Part shown: positions 1 through 13,450 of the stretch, one piece after another
How positions within the stretch are numbered: position 1 is the first letter of the stretch
Layout: each line of letters begins with the position of its first letter
Origin: Prosapia bicincta
Taxonomy: Eukaryota > Arthropoda > Insecta > Hemiptera > Cercopidae
DNA: 64,000 bases
Assembly (NCBI GenBank): GCA_036971475.1
Contig: JBAIZL010000002.1
Span: forward strand, 349,942,582 to 350,006,581
Direction: 5' to 3'
Notes under the pieces: generated by a model
Told to the model about the DNA's origin: nothing
The model's input: only the letters and a program-made list of their open reading frames with translations
Databases searched by the model: none
Made by a program: the position numbers and the translations under genes

Positions 1-620
1 AGAGACCTTAACAATCTATTGCTATTATTTGCTAAACCATGTAACCAGTAACAATTGCATAGTATATCTGAGTGCTATATATATCCATCATAGTATAATA
101 TATAACTATTTTATCTGATATCTATGTATCCATTTTACTAACTGTAATGTAGCCAAAGTATCCATTATAGTTTAATAAATAACTATTATATCGGAAATCT
201 ATATATGCAGTATTTTATAATAAATAACTATTTTATCTGAAATATATGTATCCATTATACTATAATAAATACATAGTAGGTATCTGAAAGTGTATTGAAT
301 GTCATTTTGTTCTATTTGCATTTCTTTATGATTATGAGAATCCTGTAGCCAAGGTATCCATTATAGTTTAATAAATAACTATTATATCGGAAATCTATAT
401 ATGCAGTATTTTATAATAAATAACTATTTTATCTGAAACCTATGTATCCATTATACTATAATAAATACATAGTAGGTATCTGAAAGTGTATTGAATGTCA
501 TTTTGTTCTATTTGCATTTCATTGTGATTATGATAATCCTGTGGCCAAAGTATCCATTATAATTTAATAAATAACTATTATATCGGAAATCTATATATAC
601 AGTATCTTATAATAAATAAC

Positions 621-750
621 TTATGGTGGCAAGTCACCTGCTCACCTGCCCAAAACTCAACCATGCTCTTTACGACATCACTGCTCGGTACTGGGAGGCT
701 CGGCGTCAAATAGCCCAACTGCCACAGACGGACGTTGGATAATGAATGAA
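621..750 (+). mobile_element. 5'-truncated RNase H-type non-LTR element end, copy 1
   Basis: About 125 bp match the last codons and 3' end of the larger non-LTR element at 16,434-20,251 with only a handful of differences. The reading frame encodes the end of the C-terminal zinc-finger region (HLLTCPKLNHAL, then YWEARR). It ends in GGATAATGAATGAATGAATAA, a short (ATGA)n-like tail. ATAATAAATAACT occurs on both sides, an apparent ~13 bp target-site duplication. This is a dead-on-arrival retrotransposition product sitting inside a tandem-repeat unit. Confidence 0.85.
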
Positions 751-959
751 TGAATAATAAATAACTATTTTATCTGAAACCCATGTATCCATTATACTAT
801 AATAAATACATAGTAGGTATCTGAAAGTGTATTGAATGTCATTTTGTTTATTTGCATTTCTTTGTGATTATGAGAATCCTGTGGCCAAAGTATCCATTAT
901 AATTTAATAAATTACCATTATATCGAAAATCTATATATACAGTATTTTATAATAAATAA

Positions 960-1092
960 CTTATGGTGGCAAGTCAACTGCTCACCTGCCCAAAACTCAA
1001 CCATGCTCTTTACGACATCACTGCTCGGTACTGGGAGGCTCGGCGTCAAATGGCCCAACTGCCACAGACGGGCGTTGGATAATGAATGAATG
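960..1092 (+). mobile_element. 5'-truncated RNase H-type non-LTR element end, copy 2
   Basis: This is the same insertion as the one about 340 bp upstream, at the same point in the repeat unit, with the same tail and flanks. It differs at a few bases (CAACTG for CACCTG, TGGCCC for TAGCCC, GGGCGTT for GGACGTT). It is therefore a duplicate of the whole host unit, not an independent insertion. Confidence 0.85.
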
Positions 1093-1222
1093 AATAATAA
1101 ATAACTATTTTATCTGAAACCTATGTATCCATTATACTATAATAAATACATAGTAGGTATCTGAAAGTGTATTGAATGTCATTTTGTTCTATTTCCATTT
1201 CTTTGTGATTATGAGTATCCTT

Positions 1223-1740
1223 AAGTTTTTTTCTATAAAATAAACACATAATTTTAGAATTGTTTTTGCCCTAAGTTTCTTACTTCGCAAATGTTAATTG
1301 GTTGCATTAACAAGTACAACCTCATGTAGTTGTCAATGGTGTATTTCCAAGGTATCGCATCTACGATTGCATTTCATTGGTGTTATGAGATATCGAATAT
1401 GTTATTTAATTTTTGTTTTAATGGTAAACAAACTAACATAGACACATTTTACTATAAGCAATTTTTTCGGACTCTAAAATCAAATTCATAACCACTCTGG
1501 GACCAACAGTGTTTTCTTCATCTCTATATTTTGCATAGCGAGTTTTATAGCGAATTATTTCTGAAGTTTACGAATACGTATGAAATAATTATATAAATAG
1601 GCCTACAGGGAAATTATTTTACAAAAACAAATTATGATTAATATTCATAAGGGTCGTATATGAAGACAGTTCTTTTAGACGGATAATCTTGCCAAAGCAG
1701 TTAGAATGACCCCGTACATTAGCACAACTAGACAATTAAT
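1223..1740. other. No gene seen
   Basis: AT-rich sequence between the tandem array and the jockey-type pseudogene. I see no coding pattern, terminal repeat or RNA gene in it. Confidence 0.5.
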
Positions 1741-1744
1741 TCCT

Positions 1745-2660
1745 CTGAATGGAGGAAATTAAGATCTGTTTATGGTACTTCCATTCCGTTTACAGTTATT
1801 GCGCTAAAGCAACCGAATGGAAGATCGATCACAAACAGTGCAGATATAGATAATGTACTTGGAACGTCACTTTCTAACCTATCTTTTAATACAGCTTATA
1901 ATAGATTATTTCAAGCGTATAAACGGAAGAAGAAGCAATACCTTTTACTGTTGAATTGTCTGGAGATTCTTCTTTAACCATTCCGTTCCCTATTGGGTAG
2001 TAGGAATCAGCTCTCTCGTCAACGAAAGATTCTGCACCAGGTTCTGATTCCATTGTTTGCGCTATGATAAAACATCTATCATCATCGACAAAATAAGTCA
2101 TACGTCGGATATACAATAGTTCGAGGACAAATGTTTTCCCTACGCATGGTTACAAGCGACAGTAATTCCTCTTTTAAAACCAGGTAAAGACACAACCAAT
2201 CCCAGTAGCTATAGATCTATATAAATTACAAGCACTTAGTGATAACTACTGGAGAAAATGGCTATTCGACGTCTTGTCTGTTATCTAGAAACCAACGAGC
2301 TTATTTGCAACGAACGGTGTCGTCTCAGGCAAGGCCGATAATCAGTTGACCAATTGCTATTTTTACAATCTGCTATTAAAAATGGTTTTCTCTTGCGTAA
2401 AACACATCCTGCTGTTTTCTTCGACTTCGAGAATAGGAATTCTGAAAATTTTAAAATCATGGGTATAGGGGGCAAACGCTTAGCAATCATCGTTAATTTT
2501 CTGTCAAATAGATCTTTTCGAGTTCATATTCAAATAGTTACAAACAGGAGAATTGCGTACAGGTTATTCATTACCATTATTTGCTATACAAATATCGCCA
2601 TATTTGCCATGACCAATAATAGTATAACTGGTGATGTACGGTTTACTGTTCCCAATTTGT
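1745..2660 (+). pseudogene. Jockey-type non-LTR reverse transcriptase, degenerate
   Basis: Read across frameshifts, this encodes the N-terminal half of a jockey-clade RT, which would copy element RNA into DNA at a nicked target. In order it shows a pre-RT segment near 1,755 (WRKLRSVYG), then DSAPGSDSI near 2,030, PLLKPGKDTTNPSSYRSI near 2,170-2,220 (the 'KPGKDP..YRPI' block), and SVDQLLFLQSAIKNGF near 2,345. The longest open piece (2,354-2,662) has VFFDFENRNSENF, the region of the first catalytic Asp, and FLSNRSFRVHI. The catalytic YADD-like motif and everything downstream are missing; the sequence runs into (CT)n and (TA)n tracts. At least four frame changes or stops make it non-functional. 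Family assignment rests on the conserved block order. Confidence 0.8.
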
Positions 2661-2666
2661 AGATCA

Positions 2667-2816
<150 letters not shown>

Positions 2817-3052
2817 TCATTTTTTTTTTTATTACTAAAACTCGGAGGTATTTTAACGATGGATAACACTTAGCTGCAGCCTTTGTACTTCCCACCCCTA
2901 CCCCAGGAATAGCTTTGTGGATACCTAACACTAATAATTTCTTAGTAAAACAGATCTAAGTAATATGATTTTGTTCCAATACTAATTAAAAAGCCTAGAT
3001 AATTTACTAGACCTTTATTTTTGTGCAATAAATTAGTATTTCATTCTGGAAG

Positions 3053-3111
<59 letters not shown>

Positions 3112-3136
3112 CTGGAAGGTTTTGCCCTCAATACAG

Positions 3137-3201
<65 letters not shown>
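3053..3201. repeat. Two (TA)n tracts with related flanks
   Basis: TA tracts at about 3,056-3,106 and 3,146-3,197 are separated by about 40 bp. CATTCTGGAAGATTT before the first tract resembles CATCCTGGAAGGTTT after it. TTGCCCTCAATA is an inverted match to TATTGAAGGCAAAA beyond the second. The arrangement resembles a short sequence duplicated and inverted around TA repeats. Confidence 0.7.
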
Positions 3202-3203
<2 letters not shown>

Positions 3204-3239
3204 TTGAAGGCAAAATATTATATTACCTAATTTGAAAAT

Positions 3240-5515
3240 GTAACGCTACTTTATTAATTCTCAAAATAATTTTAGTACCCTCTAAACTTGTCAGATGGTT
3301 CTAGAGTTAGTTGGATATAGTATTATTTATCTCGTCAAGTGTAATGCCTATCACCTCAACAAGACAGTAGTTGTTTCCTTTTATGTTACACAATAAATTA
3401 TCCTGATATCAAACTAAATAAATTCAGGTGGATTAATTATTTGCTGTGAATTAGACTTTCTGTTTCCTGTTCATATTGTTTATGTGTTAACTGGTTTGTG
3501 CGTCATATCTGCTTTCAAACAGCAGATTGCTATAATTCCAGTTATATCTCTTTAAAAAATTAGTAATTATAAAGATTTCATTGTGATACAAGCTAAAAAT
3601 AACAGTTTCTATATCATAATTATTTAATTCTATAAGAATACAATCTTTCTCTCCGAGAGAGAAATAACTCTCCGATATTCTACGCAACAAATACTGGTGA
3701 TTTTGGTTTCTGATTTAAAATATTGTGAAACTCTGTCTTTAAAAAGTAATTGACTGTTATATTTTTTGCTTATTTGAGTTGCTTTGTAACAAAGAAGAAG
3801 AAAATATGAATATTAGCTGAATGCCCTTTAGGCTGTCTCATATTCAACTGCAGAATCCTCCTTTCACTGAAATAAGAATATCTGCAAACAACATAATAGC
3901 CATGGGGAAGGAATAGCCATTCCGCAACGATATTGTGGAATACCTGGAAAGGGTGCGGCGATGAAACAGCAAAAGTGACATAATATATTTCTTCTTACAC
4001 ATCTATTTTCATTTACTACTACAGAAATTTATATAATTTAGTAGTAAAAACATTTGCGTGAAAAAATAAGCTAACCCATAAGCTAAACTTAAGATATTAG
4101 GGCTGAGTATATAGAGATTACCCTTCCTCTACCACAGCAACGCGCCATTTACAGCATATTACTTCCAAACCTGTGGCCTTATGCAATTCTGTGTCCCTGC
4201 AATCCGTCAAGGTCTTTAATATTGCAATCTATTAGCAGGTTTACCCTCTACCCACTATCGCTGGAATTTCCAATGCTAATACAAACTGGTGGCTAAACTA
4301 ATACATTTAGGCGATGGAGAAAAGAATGAAATTGGAATAATTTTGAATTTCCCTGTAAGACTACACAGATAAATTTAAAATAGATCTGTGAGCTGTCTAC
4401 AGATAGGAGACGTACAAAACCAGAGATGTGAGAATTAAAATATTGTTGCAGTCGTTCAAATCAGTTGGAACAGTAGAAAATCAGAATGGTTGGAAAAGGT
4501 TATGTTTTGTACTAAACACAAATGTTTTTTTATTACTAATTTTTTGAGAGTTTCTATAATTGTAAAAGATTTTAAAACCTACATAAATTTAAATATACTT
4601 TATATTATTACTTATGTTGAAATCGTTTCAAGTGCAAGATTATTGTCTAAAATAACTGTATTTGTTGGTGTGACAAAAACATTTTGCTAAATGTTTTTGA
4701 ATCAAATCGGCAAATTTAATATTTAATGGGAAAGGGTATAATAAAATTGAACTCGTCAAGACATCTGTCCTGACAACTGAGTTGAAACATTGTTTTTTAC
4801 TCAGACCAGCGTTACTTATTCATGTTTATTAACATTTGTACGTAGCAGATAATTGCAATTATATCGTGTCGTAGCTCTATATCTTTGCTTGGTTCAGTTG
4901 TTCTTATTAGTCACATTTTCGTAGTATCACGGCTACACTTACGCTAAATTGCCTACATAACGCCTTGACTGACGCTAAATTGCCTAGAAACGCCTTGTTA
5001 TATCTCGGTCTGTACAGTACTGTATATTGTAGATGGTAAGCCAAATATACTATATTTGTTGTATAAATGTAACTGTATGTTGTAAACCTCAAGATTAACT
5101 AGTAAGCCTTTCACTGAAAAACATGAAGTGGTAAATGTAAGTATTTTGTACAATAACACTAAATTTTGAAGATGTTGGAAAATTTTCCAAAATAAAGATG
5201 TGGAAATTGTACTAATGACGGTTGGCAAATGTGGGTCTTGAGAATAACAAATGAGTATTGCCTAATCATTATCCATGTAAGTAAAGAGCGTCTAGATTAA
5301 GGTTATGATAGGTTGGGTACAGTTGGATAATATTTAACTTGTCTCTGAGGTTAAGCCTAAGATTAACTGAGTGTATGATAGTAACGTCCGAAATGAACTA
5401 TTATCACAGAAGACATTTAACACGAAGTGTGTATAAATCCTATGTTTTACTGGATAACCTAAAGATTTACCAATATGAAGTAAGTAAAGTTTTACAGTAA
5501 CTTAAAAAATATTTT
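3240..5515. other. No gene seen
   Basis: AT-rich sequence with short random open frames (60-80 residues) and no recognisable domain. No terminal repeats or RNA gene recognised. Confidence 0.5.
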
Positions 5516-5524
5516 ATGATAGTG

Positions 5525-5785
5525 TATAGCTGTGTGTGCACGTGCGTTTATGTTTGTGTGTGTGTGTGCGCGCGCGTGCGTGCGTGTGTGTGTGAGTGTG
5601 CGCAAGTACGCGCGAGTACGCGCTTGTGTATGAGTTTGTGTTTGTGTGTGTGTGTATGTGTGTTTGCGTGTTTGTGTGTGAGTTCGTGTGTGTGTGTGTG
5701 TGTGTGGTACGCGCGCGCGTGTTAGTGTGTGTGTGCAAGTAAGTGCGTGCATGTATGTTCGTTCGCGTGTGTGCGTGCTTCTGAT
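5525..5785. repeat. Interrupted (GT)n microsatellite
   Basis: GT-rich tract with GCGC and GTAC interruptions, about 260 bp. The three open frames over it encode only Cys/Val or His/Thr runs. Confidence 0.95.
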
Positions 5786-5899
5786 CGAGTGAGTTTAATG
5801 TTGGTACCACAGCTACTCCTCCACAGCTAGATAGTATTTCTGACCTCACTAAGAACCTGTGGTAATGCTTGACAAAATCTGTCAGAGAAATAGTCACTA

Positions 5900-8055
5900 G
5901 ATTTAAAAAACCTTGCTCTTTTAGATTTAACCCTTTGAGCTTTTGTTTCCCGCAGAATTAATTTGTTGAAAGTATATAGCTTAATTACCATGGTTTATGA
6001 TTGTTCGAGAAAGTAGCTTTATAAAATAATATTTATACTCAATTTGCAAGTTACTAATTTTATTAGATTTTCTCAAAAAAATATATAACTAGCACAGCAT
6101 ATAAATAGCAAGTTCAAAAATATTTTATTAAATTTATAATTTATATCTGTTCAACATTTTACCCAATTAAACGTAATATTAACACCTAAAAAACACTGAT
6201 TTTTTTATTTAACCATGTAAGAAAAAATACTTATTTAAATAAATAATATTAATTGAAAATAATATATTTAAACCCAAAACTTCACACTGAAACGTAAAAT
6301 TTACCCAGTAAAACAAACATATTTAAAATTAAAAACTAATTTAAAAATAATACATACTCGAAATTTAAAATTAAATCATAAAATTAAATTTCAAAATTAA
6401 ATCATAAAATTAAATTTTAAAATTAAATCAAAAATTAAATTATGAAATTTATTATATCTAAAAATAAATAAATATACCTAAAAATCAGAATTAAATCACA
6501 AAACCACACACATCTACATTTTAAAAGACTATAGATTATTTAAAATTAAACCTCTTACTTTTCTTTCCTAATATATTGCTAATACATAACCTAATTCTGT
6601 AGTTTTTAAAAATAATTACTAATAACAATTTCAGTTGAAATGGTTGATGCCTTAAGAATGTACAACACTCGTTCCTTTCAGAAGGTCAAACTCATAATTA
6701 AATAACCAGCGAATAAACATTTTGTTGTCCTAGATAATTAACAAAATAGCTAACAAAATTATTTTTAAATTTGTCCTCATTTTGTTGTAATTTCTTGTCT
6801 TTAACCCGAACAATGGAAAACTTTTTGAAAACAGATTAAGTTATCACTGAATCTATTTCATTCCAAACTTATTAAAAATATCTGAAAATTATTTCAAAAC
6901 ATCTTATTTCGACTGCCTAGTATTTCTGTACCATTTTATATTTTGTTTATTTTTAACTGGCGTTGGATATTTTGGATTAGCAACTGATTCAATACTTTCC
7001 CTATTACCTGTTTAACATATTACTATTTTATTACTTTTATTTATCACATAATAAAAAAGTCAACAAAATATTATTTTAAAGCAAAAACATTTAGGCACAA
7101 TAATTATTAAAGCAAATACCTATCATTCTACTTGTGACTGAGTAACTCAATTTAATATGTTTGTGTTGATTCTGAACCCTGGAATCCTGTGAAACCCCAT
7201 TTATTTATTTCACATCTCAACTAGCAGCATTTTAGAAACATTTTAACTCATTATGCATTTTAGTACTCTTTTAAAACTATCTTTATTTAAAGTTGAGATA
7301 TTTTTCACAATTTTAATTCTATTTCTTTGCATTTATTTACACCTCACTAATTCCATGCCCGCCATTTTGGTTCTATGAAATATTTCAACATAGCGTCACA
7401 TTTGCCTTCATGTTATATTTTTAGAAGATAAGGAAACTCTATTCAAAAATAATATTTTATAAAAATTTGCCAATTTATCCCAAAAATTCCATTTTAATTT
7501 GTAGTTAATTGTAAAAAAGATAAAATTGTTCTAACTCTTTGTAACTCGAGCAGATTCCCGGGTCTTTGTGATGTTGGCGAAATTTTGATACAGAATTTGC
7601 CGGATTTCCTCCGATATTTTCTGTGGTTACAGTGGCGTCCTTTCCTCAGCATTGGTTGAGCTGGTTATTCCCCCTCTACCTTCACTCTTGGCTTCACCTT
7701 CTTACACATTGCCGCAAATTCAACTTTGAAATTTTATAAGTTGCTGTTTATTTCAACTATATTATTTCTCTAAATTTCGTCCTAATGCCTATTATTTTCT
7801 GACTTTACTCTTAAATTTTAGAATTTAAGCTGTGATTTCATTGAAAGTATATTTTAAAAAATTAACAAACCAGAAACAAACAAGAAAGAAATATTAAGAA
7901 AAACAATATAGTTTATATGTAATGCCAATTATATGTCATTGTATAACATTATACTAAACGTTATACAATAGATTTATAGATCGGTTCCGCAGATTTGAAT
8001 TACTTAAGTAATTATCTCTTGACTGATTGAAATTAAGCTTTAATTGATTTCCACC
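5900..8055. other. AT-rich region; short tandem repeat near 6.36-6.44 kb
   Basis: No gene seen. Around 6,355-6,445 a unit close to AAATTAAATCATAAAATT repeats about three times. At 5,926 TTAACCCTTTGAGC resembles a piggyBac end next to TTAA, but no partner end was found. The rest is very AT-rich with scattered stops in all frames. Confidence 0.5.
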
Positions 8056-8057
8056 GC

Positions 8058-8722
8058 TTGTCCTGGATTTAATCACCTATTATGTACTTCCACAGCCAAA
8101 CTTTATTTTACTCACTCCGCCTTTGTATTTGTTTACCCTTCCCTGTTCTATATAAGTGGCTGTTACTTGTTAACATTAAAGTGTTTGTCCTGGATTGTTT
8201 CACCTACTGTGCACTTCCACGGCCAAACTTTACTTTACTCACTCCGTCTTTGTATTTATTTAGCCCTTCCCTGCTCTATATTAGTGTATAAGTCTGTTAC
8301 TTGTTAACATTAAAGTGTTTGTCCTTGATTGAATCACCTATACTGCACTTCTACGGCCAAACTTCACTTTACTCACTCCGCCTTTGTATTTATTTAGCCC
8401 TTCCCTGTTCTATATTAGTGTATACGTCTGTTACTTGTTAACATTAAAGTGTTTGTCCTTGATTGATTCACCTACTCTGCACTTCTACGTTCAAATCTTA
8501 CTTTACTCACTACGCCTTTGTATTTATTTAGTCCTTCCCTGCTCTATATTAGTGTATAAGTCTGTTACTTGTTAACATTATAGTGTTTGCCCTGGATTGT
8601 TTCACCTATTGTGCACTTCCACGGCCAAACTTTACTTTACTCACTCCGTCTTTGTATTTATTTAGCCCTTCCCTGCTCTATATTAGTGTATAAGTCTGTT
8701 ACTTGTTAACATTAAAAGGTTT
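8058..8722. repeat. 134 bp tandem repeat, five copies
   Basis: Copies begin at GTCCTGG/GTCCTTG/GCCCTGG near 8,060, 8,187, 8,321, 8,455 and 8,589. The period is 134 bp, except the first copy, which is about 7 bp shorter. Each contains CACTTC(C/T)AC, TTTACTCACT, a TTATTTAGCCCTTCC block and CTTGTTAACATTA. The open frames here repeat one peptide pattern because of the repeat and are not evidence of a gene. Confidence 0.93.
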
Positions 8723-8724
8723 CT

Positions 8725-11700
8725 AAATATGATGGGTTTACGTCGTATGATGCACTCCTGAAATCCACCATCTGAAAATACGTGTCATACATTGACTCAC
8801 CTTACATCCTAACGACGAAACAACCAGGTAGACAGTTTAAAATTATGACATTATCCTGCAATACGTATTCCACTACAGGCGCTTGCAAACTGTCGAACAG
8901 GATCTTCTGGAGGAATATATACCCAGACTTTTTAAAAAAAAACTATTTCAATATGCTAGCTCAAGCTTTAAATGACTTTCCAAGAACGATTTCTTTTACA
9001 TTTATGTTATGTTTTAAGGTGGTAAGAATTTAAATGTTTTGTAATTTGGTTCCACAAGCATTTGGATTATTAAAATAATTGAAAATATTGAATAAATTAA
9101 ATTACAATTTCTTAAATCAATTTTTCCTTCTTTACTTCAAACGCTTCTTAAATAACGTTGCAAAAATTATGCATATTGCAGAGTGACGTAAGAAAGTACA
9201 AACATATCCATTTAATCAATTGAATTTACTATAGGATTTTTTGAGAGTCTGTTTATTATCTCTGTTACTAATTCAGTTAGTAATCTGTTGCCAGGCGATC
9301 CTTCTTGTTAATATTAAATTTTATGCACACACAATTTATTCAAAACATATTGCAGATTTCTAAGGTAACTTATAATTAAATACGATATATAAATGTACAT
9401 TTTGTATTATAGATATAAAGATGAAAACATATGTATTTATTTAATTGTATTACAGAAAGTCGTTGAATTTTAGATTCATTGTCCATTTAATTAATTAAAC
9501 TTTTATAAAACTTTTAAAAATTGCGACAATATTTTCTTAAAAAATCTTTCCCAATTAGTATTTTTATAATTTGGTTCCATAGGAATTAGGATCTTTAAAA
9601 TGTATTGAAAGTTTTATCTAATTTATTAATAAAAAATATATTCCTTCTTTACTTCAAAAATGTTTTAAATAATTTTTTTTGCAAAAGGTTGAAGGCAAAA
9701 ATACAGTAATGATCTTTTAACTATTCAAAATTGATAAATTGTTTGCTTGAGTGTCCTTTCATTCCAACTTTTGGTGAAAAAATATCCTAATTTGTCCTCT
9801 GGTGTTCTCTAAAAGTCTTTGTTTTTTAATCCTAAATATTTTATGCACATACAATTTATACAAAACACAATTTACATTTGAAAAATTGTATAAGTAAACA
9901 TGACATATATGGTCTAAAAGAAACAACACTAACAAAAAACATAATAGCTATATTTAGTGTAAGGTGGACAGAATTAATCATTGAAGTTTTATCTTCATTG
10001 TTTACTTAATTATTTTTATTTCTACAAAATTTGTTAAAACTTTTGAATTTTTTTTAAAACTCTTGTTCCTATTTAGTGATTGTTTGAATACAACTTGTAA
10101 CTTACTTTCTTCTGAAATAACTGAAAATTTTGGTACCGGCTGATAAAGAATACTATTTAAATTTTGAAAATTAAGTCATTCCGAAACGGATCAACAAGCG
10201 AGAATATTGTAATGTTAGGAAGTCAGAAAAGTCTGCTCGAATATATGTAAATGACGTCTAATTCTATGGTAAAAGCCATCAAATTAATCATGACATACTT
10301 TTCTTGCCATTGTATTATTTGACTTTAATATTCATTAAACTTTGGATATTATTCATTTAAAATATTTTATTACATAGATTCTCGTATACTAATATTATCT
10401 ATATTTTTTTAATATCCCTTATGAATGTGTAAATTATTATATAAACTTGGGCGTTTAAGGGGAAACGTGAAGCCATCTTTTCTGTTAAATTTAATTTGCT
10501 TCCTTTATTTTATATTTTTATATCTAAGTTTATTTAAAATTTTGTATAAATAATTGATTTTCGGCACTTTCCCATGCCCATAACGTCATTCTAAACGTCA
10601 GGCTTCCGAGATTTGTTCCTCCATTACTGAATATCTACTTACCCTTTCTTCTGTTCGTACTTAACAAGTTTAACTTAATATTACGACTGAATGATAAAAT
10701 TTCACGATATTTTCACCTTGAGTATAGGAGATTATTCGGAGATTTATAGTAAAGACATTGAGAAATATCGTAGTTACCCCTCTCGGCCGACGATTTAGGC
10801 TACTAGCCACGCAGAATTTTACTTTTTACGTTTCTCATTTGAAATCTAATAACACAGAGCTTCCAGATATAGGCCGTGAGTTTTGCTTATCTATGACCTT
10901 TGCCGGGGCAGATTATTATACCTTTAGTTACTTGTGTGACTTACATATTGCAACATCACATAAATTGGGTCTTATTTGGTGGAAATTATATTATACAAAA
11001 AATTATTTAAATTTGAATTTTTATGAAGTTGAAAGATCATACCTAGCCATCAAAGACGCACAAGTTTGCTTTGCAACGGGGCCAATTTAACTTTCCTTAC
11101 CTCACCTGTCTTACTTATCTTGCAATTTCTGTCCTCTCTGGTTTTTGTGTGTTATCATTTATAAATTATGTAGGTCAACATATTCATATCCCGATAAGTA
11201 TAAGTGAATTTATATTTATGAATTTATATTTGTAAGTTTGTGACCCTCATTCTAACTTTTACACCTATCTTCCCTTATTGTGCTATTTTAGGATAGCTCC
11301 ATCGATGTCTTTGACATCCAAAAACATTTTACCTCTGACACTACCTTTTATACATTCCTTCTGCGCTGTCCATACAAATAATTACCTTCGTGACTTGTCT
11401 AATACTTAACGGTGTGGCCCTGCAATGGTATCAACCTAAGCAGGGCGTTCAATCTATATTTCGAAACCTGTGATTTATCTAAACATACATCTCATTGGAA
11501 ATGAAATTCCTAAATTCATTTAAAAACCAATTAGGTAAGTAATTGCATTAACTCGCACTCCCGTATCTATTTCAACGTATACTCTGTGATCGTATAACCT
11601 CGCCTGTATTGCCGGGCAGTGTTCGATAACTGAGTTAACCTGTCTGTGTTCTCCATCTTAAAGAAATCATTCCCGAATATTTAGGGATAGTCCGACTAAA

Positions 11701-12500
11701 TTGGCGCTATAACACCGAGATTTTTACTCCTAACATATAAGCCTTTTTGGCCGTATACGCGATAAGTATCCTTCATCTCCATTTTCCTCCACTTTTGATC
11801 GGAGTTTCCTCTAGGTGTTTTGAGGCTACTCCTTACAGGGAACTTACAGTTACGTTTTTTGGTTGACTACTAGTTCCAGGATTGGACTTTGTATGATCAG
11901 GTCTTGTAGGGTACGGGGTTCCAGGTTTTCCTTTGGAGTCACCATAGGTTCTCCGGAAATGATTAGGAGATTAGGAGGTTGGTTACGTGCGGCTTATTGC
12001 TTGGCTTAGAATTATAATAACGCTTATTATCTAAAATGCATGTAACTCTTTCTTTTCGTTAAAACCCCAATTAGTTTTATCTAATAATTCGCTACATTTC
12101 TCATAACCTTCTCCCCCTTTTTTTTGTTGCCCGGCACCATTCATCACCCGAAATCCTTAAAATTTTTCTATTTTGTTACGTTTGGAATCCTTCCCTATAG
12201 TTGGGTAAATTTCATTAATTAACATTTCAACCTCTGTTAGGAATGACATGGGAAACTCTATTTATTCCCCCCAATACTCAATGCTCTTGAAATACAGAGA
12301 GTCCATGTAATCTGTTAATCTGGGTCGGCATGTACGTATTTTGCTGCTACATTTTTTTACTTTCGCCTCGACCCTTTAGATTCTTAATGCGTTTTTATTA
12401 CTTCTTTATAATAGTTTTGTTTTAGGGATGATTGTTACTTCTTTGTCTTTTTCCTTTAACTTTTCTAACATCACTGAAATATAACTTTCTCACTGTTCCA
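8725..12500. other. No gene seen
   Basis: AT-rich sequence with scattered short open frames. The longest (10,758-11,090, plus strand, 110 residues) has ordinary composition but no domain I recognise and no neighbouring exon or promoter signal. I do not call it. Confidence 0.4.
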
Positions 12501-12540
12501 CCCTTTCTTTCATTCCTCCTGTCTCCTGGGTAAAAGATAC

Positions 12541-12883
12541 TTGATGGATCTTAGGGCTTGCCCTTACAGTTTCCATATACTGTTTCGTTTCCTCTATCTC
12601 CTGCGCTCTTATTTTTATTTTTTTTTTACCTTTCTCCAGCTTCCTCTCTGTCACTTTCCCATTTCGGCTTTGCTTCTACTTGATCTCTTTCTCTTTTCGC
12701 CTTTGCTTCAGCTTTTTCGCATTCCTTTTCAGCCCTTGCTTCCTGTTTCTCCCTTTCCCACCTATTCTCCGCTTCCTCTTTATCTTTTTTCTTTTCAACT
12801 TTCTCGTTTCTGCCTTCCACATCTGTAGAATTTCTTTTGATCCAGACTTTCCTATCTCCTTTGCCATTTTTGTAGGTTATCAA
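12541..12883 (-). other. Purine-rich tract encoding a Lys/Glu-rich coiled-coil-like stretch
   Basis: On the minus strand an 85-residue open frame (12,883-12,626) is almost entirely Glu, Lys, Arg and Ala, with repeated patterns such as EAKAKRERDQVEAKPK, as in a long charged helix. Overlapping frames exist because the DNA is polypurine-rich. Retroelement gag proteins can carry such stretches, but no gag, zinc-knuckle or polymerase motif is adjacent. It could be a gag relic or low-complexity sequence. Confidence 0.3.
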
Positions 12884-12919
12884 CTATTTTTTTTATTTTT
12901 CAAGCATTTTATTTTCTAA

Positions 12920-13445
12920 TATTTTTTATTTCATTATATATTGTAGCTCCACTTTGCCACGCTCTCATGTACCTTTCCTCCTTTACTGGAATAACAGATC
13001 CTGTTATAATTAAAATTATACTCCTTACATTTTTTTATATATTATTTTAATGTTATCAGTCTAGGGTACGTTTTTTTACTAATCTGTACATTTCATTTAT
13101 TCATTTTGCCCTACTTTTATTATGTTTATTTTTGTTTGCATAGGTCTGACAGTTTTTCAGACTTTTTTAGGTTTAAAAGTCACCCCTTGTAATAATAGAA
13201 CCATTTTTTTAGGGTTTGAAATGAAGCTTACACGTCTTGGTTCCTTTCTTAAAAGTCACAAGTTGATTACCTGTGAGAGTATCAATTAGTGTCAACAATG
13301 TGTGGGCGAAATCTTCCAGTACGAAAGGCATGCTATGACCAATGTGTTTTACAGGCAATGATGAACATCAAGCTTGAGGCCATTCCCCACGTTCGGAAGT
13401 CTACCTTTTACGAGTCCAACGTCGCTCACTCACCTATCTAGTTTA
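12920..13445. other. No gene seen
   Basis: AT-rich sequence leading up to the 128 bp satellite. No coding or RNA signal recognised. Confidence 0.5.
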
Positions 13446-13450
13446 TATAA

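Larger units (their letters stand above)
149..1222. repeat. Tandem array of ~192 bp AT-rich units, two enlarged by an insertion
   Basis: Four consecutive units start with variants of TGTAGCCAAAG at about 149, 341, 540 and 882. Each contains an AATAAATAACTATT segment, a CATAGTAGGTATCTGAAAG segment and a CATTTTGTTCTATTTGCATT segment. Units 1 and 2 are about 192-199 bp. Units 3 and 4 are about 341 bp because each carries the same non-LTR fragment. A partial unit precedes position 149. No coding sequence is visible. Confidence 0.9.

Noticed and set aside
5492..5897. His/Thr-rich and Cys/Val-rich open frames
   Set aside because: Products of the GT/CA repeat; the same applies to 41.5-41.9, 49.6-50.0 and 58.06-58.49 kb.
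10758..11090. 110-residue open frame on the plus strand
   Set aside because: No recognisable domain, no supporting splice or promoter signals, and of a length expected by chance in a window of this size.
12120..12145. Primer-binding site of an LTR element (TGGTGCCGGGCAAC on the minus strand)
   Set aside because: No matching LTR on the expected side and no downstream polymerase; the purine-rich coding-like tract lies on the wrong side.
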